Origin: Perkinsus chesapeaki | Lineage: Eukaryota > Perkinsozoa > Perkinsida > Perkinsidae | Direction: 5' to 3' | Length of the DNA: 64,000 nt | Assembly: GCA_013115145.1 (NCBI GenBank) | Contig: JAAPAO010000074.1 | Span: forward strand, 1 to 64,000 | Part shown: one piece after another, positions 34,301-45,700 of the stretch | Layout of the letters: every line of letters starts with the position of its first letter | How positions within the stretch are numbered: position 1 is the stretch's first letter | Notes under the pieces: model-generated | Databases searched by the model: none | Seen by the model: the letters and a program-made list of their open reading frames with translations, nothing else | Told to the model about the DNA's origin: nothing | Program-made: the position numbers and the translations under genes

Positions 34301-36851
34301 GCCTATCGACCAGCTTCTTCCTTCTTACTTGGTTCATTTCAAATACATCAGGCCAATGTACAGCAGCCCTAACCACATGAGTGTTAGTCATCAATAATGA
34401 TAATAATAATGCTTGCTGCCGCATTCACCATCTACCAGTCCTGATCCTCTTTATCATTTGCTCCCATGGCCTCATCTGCCTGAGCTCTAGCCCATAGTTC
34501 TTGGGCGTGTTCATCACCACTACTTGCTGCCGTTGATACAGATAAAGGGCTGAACTCAGTAGCCTTCCCTCGGGTATCTGAGTACCATTCAGTATTAAGA
34601 CTAATACTTGTGTAGGCTTACAGCGGCATCTGGTCTGTGGTGGAAGCTCTAAAGTAGTGGCATCTGAGGGGAAAGATACGACTGATACGGTTGTTGTTAA
34701 AGTGTATCGTACCGCCCTGTATTCTTCCATACTCTCCATCAACTGCAGCAGGTTCTTCTGAAAGGGGTGATGTAGCAGTGTTATGTGGTTCAGTAGCCTA
34801 CCCTCAGCTGGAGCTCTATCGTCCTCTAAGTCCTCATCATCAAGTAGGATAACACCATCCTCGTTCTCAGGGTATATAGCAGCACCCTGCCATGGTACCT
34901 CCAATGCTACTCCACCTTCCACTGCATCTGATGATAGAGGATAGTAGGGATAGTGCAAGCGGCGGCCGCCTACCAAGATCGATGACATGAGGTGACTCTA
35001 TTATCTCGATAACACTGTCAACATCACCAATAGAATCAGATAATGAGATGATGTCCTGATTGATTGCAACAAGTAACTTGCAGCTGCTGCTGTCGCTATG
35101 CTGCACCCTTACAGCTTCATCATCATCCTCCTCGCCCTCTCGTAGTGCCCCACCATAGTCAGGCTGCTCATCGAAAGGCTCATCCATGGCTAGTAGCCCA
35201 TGGGAGCCAGTCGGCTCGGTCTTCACAGCTGCTGCTGCTGCTGCAGTGGCGGCTAGTGCCTCCTCCTTCTTAACATCCTCCTCATCCTCTTGTTCTACCG
35301 CAGTTGTCTCCTCTTTAACGAAGCTCTGCTAGTAACGTGATCTAAAGAATGCTTAATACTCTTACCTCGGCAGGGCTCCACCATCTCCATAGTAGCCTGC
35401 CATCGCTTAGCTCACTAAACAAGGGAATGAATATAATACTAAACATGTATCTACAGCAGCAGCAACAACAGCAACACTCACATATTGAGCCAATGTACCG
35501 TTGTTGGTACAACAGCTACGATATCTACACCAGTCGGTCTCTTCAGCGAGGCCACTGTACGAGTCTTTTGACTTGCCCCTAAATACAGTGTATCAAAGCC
35601 GCCACCATCGCCCCATTCTCCTCCTCCTCCTCCTTCGTACTTCTAACACCTTCACTATCAGAGTACATATCAAAGTATACATAGTTATCATTCCAAAGCA
35701 CAGCAAACCCCTCCCCACCAAAGTGAGGTAGGAGTGCACCACTACTCAACAACAACTTGGAAAAATTCTGTCCGGAAGCCTCCATTACAGCACGTAGGTC
35801 AACTTGCTGGAGTACTTCGACACCGTAACGTGCTGAGATGAGGTGGACGAGCAGTAAGGAAGCGTCCGTCTTCCCGTGGCCCACCTTCCGCTATAAAAAC
35901 CACGACCCGAGGCCTGGACCTCTCGAGAAGTATACCGGTCATATCATCATTGAGAAGGGCTAGCTCAGCTCCTTGTGGTCCAGGGCCATCCTTAAGAGCA
36001 GTTACCTCAGTGGATATACTAGGACCAAGGAGGTGTTGATGAAGCAGCCTGCCATTCTTGGTTAATACAACAATGAAACGGGCACATCTGATGGAGGGAC
36101 TATATAGGGAATCTATAGAGGCTATGTGGCTCACGTTGAATCAGTGACAATAGCCACTGGCGTGCTCCTATACGCTCGTGGGACAATAGGCTTAAATAGA
36201 CGGTATTGTCCATCAGCATAGACGTAGGAGTAGATGGTTGTTTGAGGGCGATAAGAGGCGATACTCTTCCTTGGCTTGAATCTCTCATATATAGTTGTAG
36301 CGGCCACCATACCAGTCGAACTGGCTCGAACATACATACAGTATGCGCCAGGTATGGCAATAGAGTCGATAACCTGACAATAGTCAATGGAGTAGATAAC
36401 AGTGGTAAGGTACCTCTCCAGTACGACAGTCCCATCCAAGAACTGCTGCTGCATTATACAACTGTGTCCGTCGGTCATCTTTAGATCGAGGATTGACACC
36501 TATTAGGTAGTAATACAAGACACGGAGGGAAGCCTTACCCAAGTCATAACCTATAAATAGGTAATTAGGTTGTGGTTCATCATCATCCTCTACTACAGAT
36601 GCATGTGTTATCTTAGTATTAAGTTTACTATATGGATGCTGTACACTGCATAATGGAGTATCGTCATTAGCTCTATAAAGTGTAGCCAAGTCCGGACTAT
36701 CAGGACGGAGTACGTAAGGGGAATTGGTTGATACAATAGAAGCAGCAGCAGCACGTTTTATATTATATCGCTGCTGCTGGTGCTGCCCACCATTGGTATC
36801 GTCGTTGTTATGATCATCATCGCTCGGTATAGGCGAGTAGCACAGGGACAT
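31390..36851 (-). CDS. Large multi-exon protein with acidic C terminus (one or two genes)
   Basis: Starting at Met 36851 (MSLCYSPIPSDDDHNNDDTN), exons can be followed almost continuously: SVVEDDDEPQPNYLFIGYDL joins LDLKMTDGHSCIMQQQFLDG; SIRCARFIVVLTKNGRLLHQ, which has the look of a propeller blade; LLVHLISARYGVEVLQQVDL; TVASLKRPTGVDIVAVVPTT; VKTEPTGSHGLLAMDEPFDE, with an acidic flank; EGGVALEVPWQGAAIYPENE; LTTTVSVVSFPSDATTLELP; LDVRQSTTRERHLFLSSIMA; PVKMFKRIAGVSWEKTRTLA; RRHQKERAFEKK joined to KNLRKWNKKVSKAEAEEIEK; poly-Asp; a Gly/Ser linker; LIKMLR joined to VLTDELANGGSLPTLRRCLQ; and a final acidic exon whose frame ends at 31390. The pattern (ordered N-terminal half, charged C-terminal half with IRKVASEL-like helices) suggests a nuclear protein. 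No family assigned. The join near 35905 is unresolved. Confidence 0.45.
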
Positions 36852-37135
36852 TCGTCAAGCTTTATTATTATAATAGAAGGTTAAGGCAACAACAGGCAAA
36901 GGCCATAAGACAAACACTAAACAATATACACCTCAAGTACTAGATATATTTACCACACAGAACGCTCTTCAGTGTCATTAATGTGATTAGCAGAGTACAT
37001 AGAGAATGCTTCTATAACAACGGGTAATATACGTAACAGACTAGATACAAGAGTACTGGGTACTAACTTAACACAAGCAGACGGACAGTATGAAACATAC
37101 ACAAAGGGTAATGTCAGTCATGTCATGGGTTATCA

Positions 37136-39508
37136 TCATGCCACACGGACATCCATCAAACCAGCTACGGTGGAGTAGCGGCATCCCTTCTGAGGAGGAG
37201 GAGTACTGCCTTCTATATTGGTTATGTCCAGACTGTCCAGTCGGAGCCCACTGATGCACCAACCTCTTATCATGAACCCCACTTGGGCACTGAGTAAGAA
37301 GAAGAAGAACTTATGAGATATCATGACTGTAGGAGGTGTGGTAGTCTTACACACATCTCTGCTCGTTAGCTATATCGGTGGATAATGCAGGTGATGTTCC
37401 ACTGCGGTATGATAACGTACCAGACGCTGCAACTACAGTATCCTATGAGTAATGAACAACAATAGAGTGACTATCAGAGGGGATGCTAAGATTTACCTCC
37501 CCACCAGCAGCATTAGACACTAATTGACCAACATGCCATACTAGAACACATCCACCATCAGGAGTGTTGTCTATATGGATAGATGGAGATGACTAAGCAG
37601 TTGAATAATAATTGATAATATGTGGTAGTTGAGCACCTTATGATCGGTACGGCTCTTCATAAAGGTGTTCAAGTTACCACTGGACACCGAAGAAGGTAGT
37701 GCAATACTTACAATAACATCATCAACTACTATACTAGGATGTTGTTGTTGATGGGGTCCCCTATCTGAAGTTGGGCTACATCAGCTGTGTTTGCATCCTT
37801 CTACTCACTATTCCTAGATAACATAGTTGCTCTAGTGTTAAGTACGGCGGATACACGTGGACGTGCTGTGAAGTCTATACGCCCACCACTTCTATCAAAG
37901 GACATCTGAATGAAGGTGTTATTGCGTTTTATTAAACCACTTGCTTGATACTTTCAAATCTAACTGAATCGGCAATCGCCCCGACGCCTGTGCCCTCGAA
38001 AATGGAGTGTGGTAGTTACAAAGCGAATAGCGGCCATCAGCTGGAACAAATGATACCTTCCTATCTTTATACCACTTATTGACATCTACACTGGGATGGA
38101 AATGTACAATACCTATGGGATAATAATATACAGCATCCATGATATGATCCAATACCACTAGTAATGATATCAATATTCCTAATATTAAGCGTTGCATGAG
38201 GGGATAGGCCATTGAGCTTTGATATAACCGATACATCACCAGCCTACGTAGAAAAGGTGTTGAAGAAGCGTTAATAAAGATTAAAGCGGTTACCACATCA
38301 GCATCGACAACATAGCCTTCGTCATCTACTATACAGTTAAATGTCTCCACTACATCAACATAGAGCTCATTATGAGTATAGTGGGGGGAATTGGGACGCC
38401 ACCAATACTCTCCACCTGTTAGACAAGAGTCAAGCTATAGCTTCCTAGTAAGGGTGCTGCTAATACCGATATCAATGGTAGTTGCACTTGTGTCTCGATT
38501 ATTAGCAGCATTAACTAGAGCACCAGATGATGCTGCCATAGCATTAGTAACACCAGTCATAACACTTGACATAGCGGATGCTAGGAAGCTAGAGGTGGTA
38601 GTATTGGATGGAGCTAACAGGCTAACAATGTTCAATAGGAAAGCATTAATACCTTACTACCAACACCAAGGCTAAGATTGGGGCTAGGCTGCTGGGGAGC
38701 TACCACTTCATTACGACGATCGCTGGCCATCTTGGCAGATGTGCCGGCAACAGCTGCTATGAACTTACCAAGCATCGTAGGAGGAGGGAGCATGGCCTGT
38801 GGTTGATGGATAATTGGGACAAATATCCCAGCTGCGTTACCTCTAGGTTGGCCTTATTGGTTGTAAAGGGAAGGCCTGGTCCATCAATGATCTCATCTAA
38901 TAGAATTGCTACTGTACTGAAGTTATCACGTAATAGCTCCTCATCCACTCTAGGATATCGATGACCTTTTCAAATACATGTCTCAGGTAATGGTGTTACA
39001 TTACCCTACCGACAAGTGATGAGGAGGCTAATGCCGCCGAACAGTAGTGTAGTAGGACTGAATACACTGTGTCTAGGATATCAAATAATAAAAGTGCTGA
39101 TACATCAGTACCTATGATAGAGATGATGGTTGAGAAGTGATTGTTGGGGTATGCTTACTAACAACAGCAGCCAGGTAGATATATTCTCTATATATGTATA
39201 TTAATACACACGGAGTGCTATCATTACCATCAGTATCAACCTATTACAGCTATCACCACGGACTATACAATGGTAAGATAGGATGACCTTTGATGCATGA
39301 ACTATACCATAGAGGTTAGTTGGACACTTGTCCCTTTTATTAAATAGGGTTCGGACAAGCTTCCTATAGCTTGCTAAGGAATGGTGACGACGACGATACA
39401 CTTTAGAGGTGATCTCCTCTCTAACGACATGACCACCGCCATCATCATCATCCGTTGGTGACACTCTTATTACCCGTATGGATTCAATAAGAACAGACAG
39501 TCTATCAT
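37136..39508 (-). CDS. AP3M: AP-3 adaptor complex mu subunit
   Basis: Medium (mu) chain of the AP-3 coat, which sorts cargo from endosomes/trans-Golgi to lysosome-related organelles. Exons spread over 2.4 kb align along the whole human AP-3 mu: N-terminal longin-type domain MIDCLFLLNPYG spliced to EEITSKVYRRRHHSLASYRK; EYIYLAAVVSTDVSALLLFD; DEELLRDNFSTVAILLDEII; then the mu-homology domain DVVETFNCIVDDEGYVVDAD, GDVSVISKLNGLSPHATLNI, FHPSVDVNKWYKDRKVSFVP followed by ADGRYSL; MSFDRSGGRIDFTARPRVSA; VVDDVIVSIALPSSVSSGNL; GGCVLVWHVGQLVSNAAGGE; and the last exon GFMIRGWCISGLRLDSLDIT, ending DVRVA at 37136. The FHP-x-V-x4-W signature and C-terminal 'ISGL-x-LDSLD' favour AP-3 over AP-1/AP-2. The stretch between about 38750 and 38350 (linker) is less certain. 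Confidence 0.85.
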
Positions 39509-39590
39509 AAACCTCTTAACAACTACTGCAAAGTTAGTGTACACTATAACTCAAGGACCATGGACCATAGGACAACAATATAAGACCACA

Positions 39591-42500
39591 TTACGTACCG
39601 GATATATTTCCAGTATCATGTTTGGTAGGTATTAAGCTACTCTCTACTAACCTTTTCTGACTGCATACCTGCGCTAAAGGTCTAAGTGCATCAGGCTTCC
39701 GTTTAAGTAACACTTTAGACTCTCTCGACTTTGGCCGTGGTAGCTTCTTCCCAGCTTTAACAGCCTCCACAAGCCTTTTGTCTACTGGCCGCATAACAAC
39801 ATGTTTAACAGACCCCGTCGCCGCCACCGCAGCCAGGAAAGATGCCATTGATCCTTGCTTCTGAGAGTACCCAGCTATCTTCTTTAACTCATCAGCAATG
39901 TCTCTCTGTTGTTGGTGATATAGTTCTATATCTCTACTACTACCACGTACAACAGGCTCGTCCTGATCATCATCATAAAGGTCGGTATGGCTATTGACCG
40001 ATGGTGCTCTAGAGGAGGACGCAGCGGCCTCAGAGTTAGTATCACAAGATAGAGACCCTAAAGTAGCGCTAGACTGTAGCCATCGATAGCTACTGACACT
40101 TTTCTTTTCCTCCGAAACTGTTCTCTCGGGTGCATTATCTGAGACTTCCATTCGGACAGTTCTCTGACTCTTCAGCTTGCTTAAACCAGCAATCTTCTTC
40201 CCTTCACCCAAGGAGCTTCTAACACTACCCTTCCTAGCTTCACTGCTCTTATCCACTGACACTGCTGCTGCTGCTGCCGCTTGCTGTTGTTGTTTTTCTT
40301 GTTGTATTTGTTCTGCCTCCTCTTGTTGCCTTTTAATAATATCCTCTATTGCCTGTACCTTCTTTGGGGCCATTGCTTGCTTTATCATATTCCTCTTCCT
40401 CACCCCCTTCACTTGTTCTTGTTGCTTGTTCAATACGCTCTTCACTACATTGCCTCTATGCAATGTGAACTTCTTATACCATCTCAATATATCCTTCAAA
40501 GTGACCCTCCCATCAGTATCAGTATCAACCTCTTCAAACCACTCAGTAATAACAGAATCCACAGAGTCATGCTTTCCAACTCTATTAAGTATACATCTCC
40601 TGCACAGCTGTATGTATGCATTCTTATCGATGCTTCTGGAACCCTCTGACACTAGGCTGTTAAACGCGGCAGATATCATCCCTGCGGCGATGGTATCCAA
40701 CTTCAATTTTCGAGTAAGTTTCTTAAATCTCTTCTCCTCAATAGGTAGTCCCTGAACATACCTCCCATTAGCTACATCACAGAGCATTCTTACCTTTTCA
40801 TCCTCTTCAGATGATATATCATCCTCACTGCATTCAGATGCCTTAACTGCTTGATAGGTGGCCCTGAGCCAGCCCTTAGCCCCCAAGGCACCCCAGTTCT
40901 CCTCGGCTATCGACATACGCCCCCCATCTACTCCTTCTTCTTGCTTTGCCGTGTCGTCAGCATTCGAAGCTACCGATGCATTGGACTTCCGTTTAGCATC
41001 CCAAGCTGTAACGGCGACAACCTTGGTTAGGGCAGCCATACCAGGCTTTGATCCTGCAGTAGGACCACATAGGCAACAGATGATGACATATGTTCTGCTA
41101 CCAAAGCCACTATCCTCTTCCTCTTGGTTACTACCACTCTCCAGTTTCCATGCACCCAACCTCGCCACTATTTGCTGCATTCCTAATACGAGACGATCTC
41201 GCTGCCGGCATACCTGCTGAGGGCATGGCTAGGCCACCTTCTGTACGGGTCCGCTAGGATTAATCAACACTACTTAGTGTGCTATATCATCAAATGTAGG
41301 ATAAGAACTACCTCATCTTCGATAAGTGTTATCTCCTTCAGCCCTAAGTGCTGCACTTCTTCACTATGGTCGTCTGCGTATTCATCTTGGAAATCAGCCC
41401 AATACCGCCAATGCCTCGAGATACCCTCCCACTGCTTAATATCCCGTATAAATCTTTCAGCCCTAAGACATAATTGGCACATGATGGACGGGTTAAGACT
41501 ACCTTATATGTACCCTTCGGATAGTCCTTTCAAGTAGGGTTATGACTGAGCTGGAGTAAGAGTGTGGTGCCTCTCCTACTGGATGAGGTGGTGCATCCAT
41601 AGCCTCTCTTTTGGAATTGTTATATCGTTGTGAGGCACACAAATAGAACTCTATAAGCCTCATTAAAGGGAGATGATCTGGATGAAGGTCTGAGGTACAG
41701 AGGTACCTTATCACTTTAGACCTTCCAAGACTTACTAATAACATCTCTAAGACCATCATGTACAAAGAATAGTGTCGATGGTGAGTCCGGTGTATCACCA
41801 AGTTGTACATGGAAATGCCATGGAGATGATAAAGGCTCCTCAAGCCAGTCTAGTACAGCCGATACTATAACCAACATACCACGATCATCATCATCATTAG
41901 ATATATCAAATCTCAGCCCGAGGTACTAAAGACAACAACTGTTATTAGCGGTAAGCCAAGGAGCATCATCGTTGCCACCACCTGTTGGGCATATGCCTCT
42001 GGCGTTGTGGTATCAGATAGACCCTTTAGCCCTGACCTCCGACATAACTTAGTGATATCTTCAATTCGCCCTAGTAACAGATTTTTACGCTTATGAGGGG
42101 ATATGCCACTCCTTGGTGGTATATAGGATATATCCTCCTCTCCCGGTTGGGATGGCCCTAAGTACAAAGTGTACACAATGCCACCGATGAAGGGCTACTT
42201 CCCCGTCCGGCTGCTGATGCCCCCTCTGGTGCTGTAGCTGGCCTATGATGGTGTTTCCTAATCCACGGCCTTCTACTTCGTGAACGATGCCGTCCACACT
42301 TCTTTCGTTTATGCTTTCTAGTAACTAACCCATGTTGTGGCTGCTGCGGGTGCTGCTCTTCATCATCAGACTGGCCTATAGGATAGATAGTATGTATTAT
42401 AAGTAGATGTAATTACACTCAATTGTCCCAGGCATTGGTAGCTCATGAACTTCACCGTCAATAGTAATATGTATGGTAAATGACAGTTCCCTCAGAGGAA

Positions 42501-42591
42501 TAACCTTAGACCCTCCTTCAGGTGACTTAGCCAATGTTGCTGCTGCTGATGGCTGGTGGTGGTAGTGCTCCCCCTCCTCTTCACCGGTCAT
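39591..42591 (-). CDS. EF-hand protein with basic coiled-coil region
   Basis: The gene starts at Met 42591 (MTGEEEGEHYHHQ) and reads RELSFTIHITIDGEVHELPM, then a His/Arg-rich linker (KHKRKKCGRHRSRSRR, about 42300), IEDITKLCRRSGLKGLSDTT, KVIRYLCTSDLHPDHLPLMR and CQLCLRAERFIRDIKQWEGI before the long last exon (about 41220-39591). That exon holds a helical pair and a clear EF-hand: EEVDTDTDGRVTLKDILRWY, with loop Asp1, Asp3, Asp5, Gly6, and Asp instead of the usual Glu at position 12. A Gln/Glu-rich coiled coil (EDIIKRQQEEAEQIQQEK) and a Ser-rich, basic C terminus follow. The gene probably encodes a calcium-responsive scaffold. It resembles the protein at 25508-27251. The middle introns are provisional; one at about 42190-42160 would be under 30 nt. 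Confidence 0.65.
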
Positions 42592-42772
42592 TCAAAGCTT
42601 TGTACTTGTTAAAGCGGGGCAGTTGGGAAATGAAAGAATAACCTATATGCCGATAGCATCTCACCCACCACTACTGTGACTGACTCTTTGCTTATTGAAA
42701 TAACTCAGATCCTATACATTATGAAGTATCACAAAGAGGTATATAAACAACAACAAGTAATGGTTATATCAC

Positions 42773-45700
42773 TTAGGGCTCCTCAGGAGCTTGTGGTAGT
42801 AGCCCTTCAGGGTCTACAGCACCAACATCTCTCTTCACATTCTCATTAACATCAGCAGCAGCAGACTCAGTAGAAGAGGACTCTACAGTTGTTGCTGACT
42901 TCTCCTTCACCGCCGTAGGGTCAGTACCACCGTTACACTGTGTTGGCTGATTCTCAACTGGAGTGGTGGTGGTGGTGGTGGTGGTGGTATTGTTGTTAAG
43001 AGTAGTATCATGATCCTTGTGGTCGTGGTGGTGGTTATCCTCTAATATTGTCTCTAGACCTTCAGCTGCCATTGGTAATAGCCTATTGACTGTAGCCAAT
43101 AACTGTCTAGCTGTATCAGTGTCCCTCAGATCAGGATCAGTAGCCGTAACCATAAGCAAGTTACGGACACCTTGCACTAGGCCTTCATCAGACTCGACAT
43201 TAGGACACTTGCACACCACTTCCACCAAAGCTGGTATAGGGTCGCCCCATAATCCCTGAGTCTTAGACAAGTGATACAGGACAACTCTTAAGGCAACCTT
43301 GCTGAGGGAAGCTGAGTGGTAGTGCTGCAGTAATGGTATAAAGATATTAGTAACCAGCTTAACCCAATACTGAGATGGTATCTGGGCTTGAGGACCCTCC
43401 AAGAGCAGGACTCGTAGAGTGTTCTCAGCTCGACTAACCAAAGCCTCATGCTTAGTACGCACCACAATGGTAGATACAGCTGTAACAGTAGGTATCCATA
43501 AAGGCAACCATTCACTAACCTCACCATGGGCTTGGGATATGACGGCAGGTAGTAGAGCAGATAGTACATCCAATGACTTGCTTGCTAAGGATTCATCAAG
43601 TTGACATATAGAGAAGGCACAGAGGACACGTGTTAAGGATATATAGAGGAGTGATGAGGCAGGGGATAAACCAGAGTCTGCTAGGTGGGAGACACACTGC
43701 ATGGCAAAGTTGAAGGAGACCGCTGAAGTAGATGGACACTCAGCAATGGCTTGAAGAAGTGCTAATATTGCACTTAAAGTATCCTCATCAGGCTGCCTCT
43801 GTCTCACCAACAGCAACAGACCACTAGCTGCTCGCTCAGCAACTCTAGCAAACACCGACTTAGGTAAAGATGCTAGACTAAGCAAGAGACTGCGGACCTG
43901 TGGGAGGCCATCATCAAGCTCTATAAGCCGTACACATATCCTCATGGTGTTAACAGCTACCCTCTCTAAGAATGCTGGATTCTCCACTGCCTTATCAGGC
44001 AGTTCATGAGCATACTGCAGTAAAGACAACAAATGAGGGGCCGCTACCTCACGACAGAGATTTGGCTCAGCATTCGACACATACACTGATGTTGTTACTG
44101 TAGTTAAGATCTCAAGGTTCATCACTGGATCGGCTACCCTACGCCATTCAGCCCAGGGCTGCCATGCTCCACCAGGAGGATCTTGTTCAGGTACCCAAGA
44201 GGCTTCCTTACATAGGACCGTGACCAAGGCCTTGAGACTAGGCATACCCAATAGCCTTATACGGTCTGCTGAGAAACAGTCCGCTAGTCTAACTGGATCA
44301 ACTTCAAGCTGTTTCTTAAGATGCTGCTCGACATTATCAACTCCTTCTGGTGTAGCAGTATGTGGGGCCGATAACACTGCCTCTAATGGCATTACTTGGG
44401 ATACAGTAGACTCAGCTTTCCTAAGCGATGCTGTTGGGGTTGACATACCAGCATCCTTAGTTTGCTCTTGCCCATCATCCTCATCATCACTCTCATCAGA
44501 ATCACTAATACCACCAAAGTAGCTAGACAACACTGCCAAGAAGCCACTGTTATTAGCCATGTCCTCTGCCCCCTGTGAATGACTACGAGAGGACTTCCTC
44601 ATTGGGGCCATACCAGGTGGATGGAATGCTTCTGGGGCGATGGACACCAAAGGTTTGCCATGGGAGTCTACAAAGTCCTCAAGCTCAGCTAGGCTATCTG
44701 GCAGCAAGCCCAGTGACCATAGGCCAGTGAGCCAGTTGAGTATAGCACGCCAACCACTCTCCTGTAGTAGGAAACCGTACTCCCTCAGCCACATACCTAA
44801 GGTCTGGGCTGCTAACTGGGAACGTACAGTAAGAGGAGGACAGAAGAATTGACCAAGCCGACAGACTATCTTATTAAAAGCATCAGCATGCCTCAATAAA
44901 GCTGCTGCACGAGCAAGATCTATCCAACCAGCCAATGATACTTGGAATGCATCAGCAGTAGCAAAGGACCTTGATAAACTATCTAATATTTCACCATCAT
45001 TCCAAACCACTTTAAACATGGCCTTATCATGGGCTAAGGACCAACTACCACCAGTTGCCAATGAGAACTCACCAACCTCATAAGATTTCCGCATAAGGTT
45101 ATCCCATTCTCTTTGGTCCACCAATCTCTCAGCACCAGGGGTAGAATCAAACAGTCTTATCTCCTCACTGTAGATGGAGTTATATATATCAGTAAGGAAG
45201 TCAGAGTCAAGATCTCTACCAGCATCAATACCTCTATTATTACGCTTGAACTCATCTAATGACATCTTATTCTTAACCATAGGATTGTGTAGATCAGTAT
45301 TCAGCATAATAAGGGAATAGCTTAATATAAATACAGTATCAGAGGAATGCATCACCACTGGATCGGTAGGGTTACCATCAGCATCCATCTCACATTCCCT
45401 ATACACCAGCCTAGCATCAGGCCCTTCCTCAGGTGCCCTTTGCTGTGCACCAAAATAGGCCAATGAGAATGATTCAACAATCCTCTCTATCTCTTGAGCT
45501 TCACCAGGCAATCTGAAGGTAGCTAACATAACCCTCAGTGCCTCAACCACTGGCATACCAGCAAACTTGAAGGAATTCATAAACTCTTTCCTAATCTCAC
45601 CATTGAAGTCCTGTCGCTTGGCCAAGAACTCCCCCAAGACTTTCATATCCAACCCAGGAGTATGCCGACAGAAGTTGGCAAAGGCCTTAGCCGTGACAGG

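Noticed and set aside
38728-38745. Partial match (gccatcttggc) to the core of the dinoflagellate/perkinsid spliced leader
   Set aside because: Only 11 matching bases, no downstream splice donor or snRNA-like context, and it lies inside the AP-3 mu gene region.
40177-40755. 192-residue plus-strand frame rich in Cys, Leu and Phe
   Set aside because: Antisense to the coiled-coil and EF-hand exon of the gene at 39591-42591; its composition simply mirrors Gln/Lys/Glu codons.
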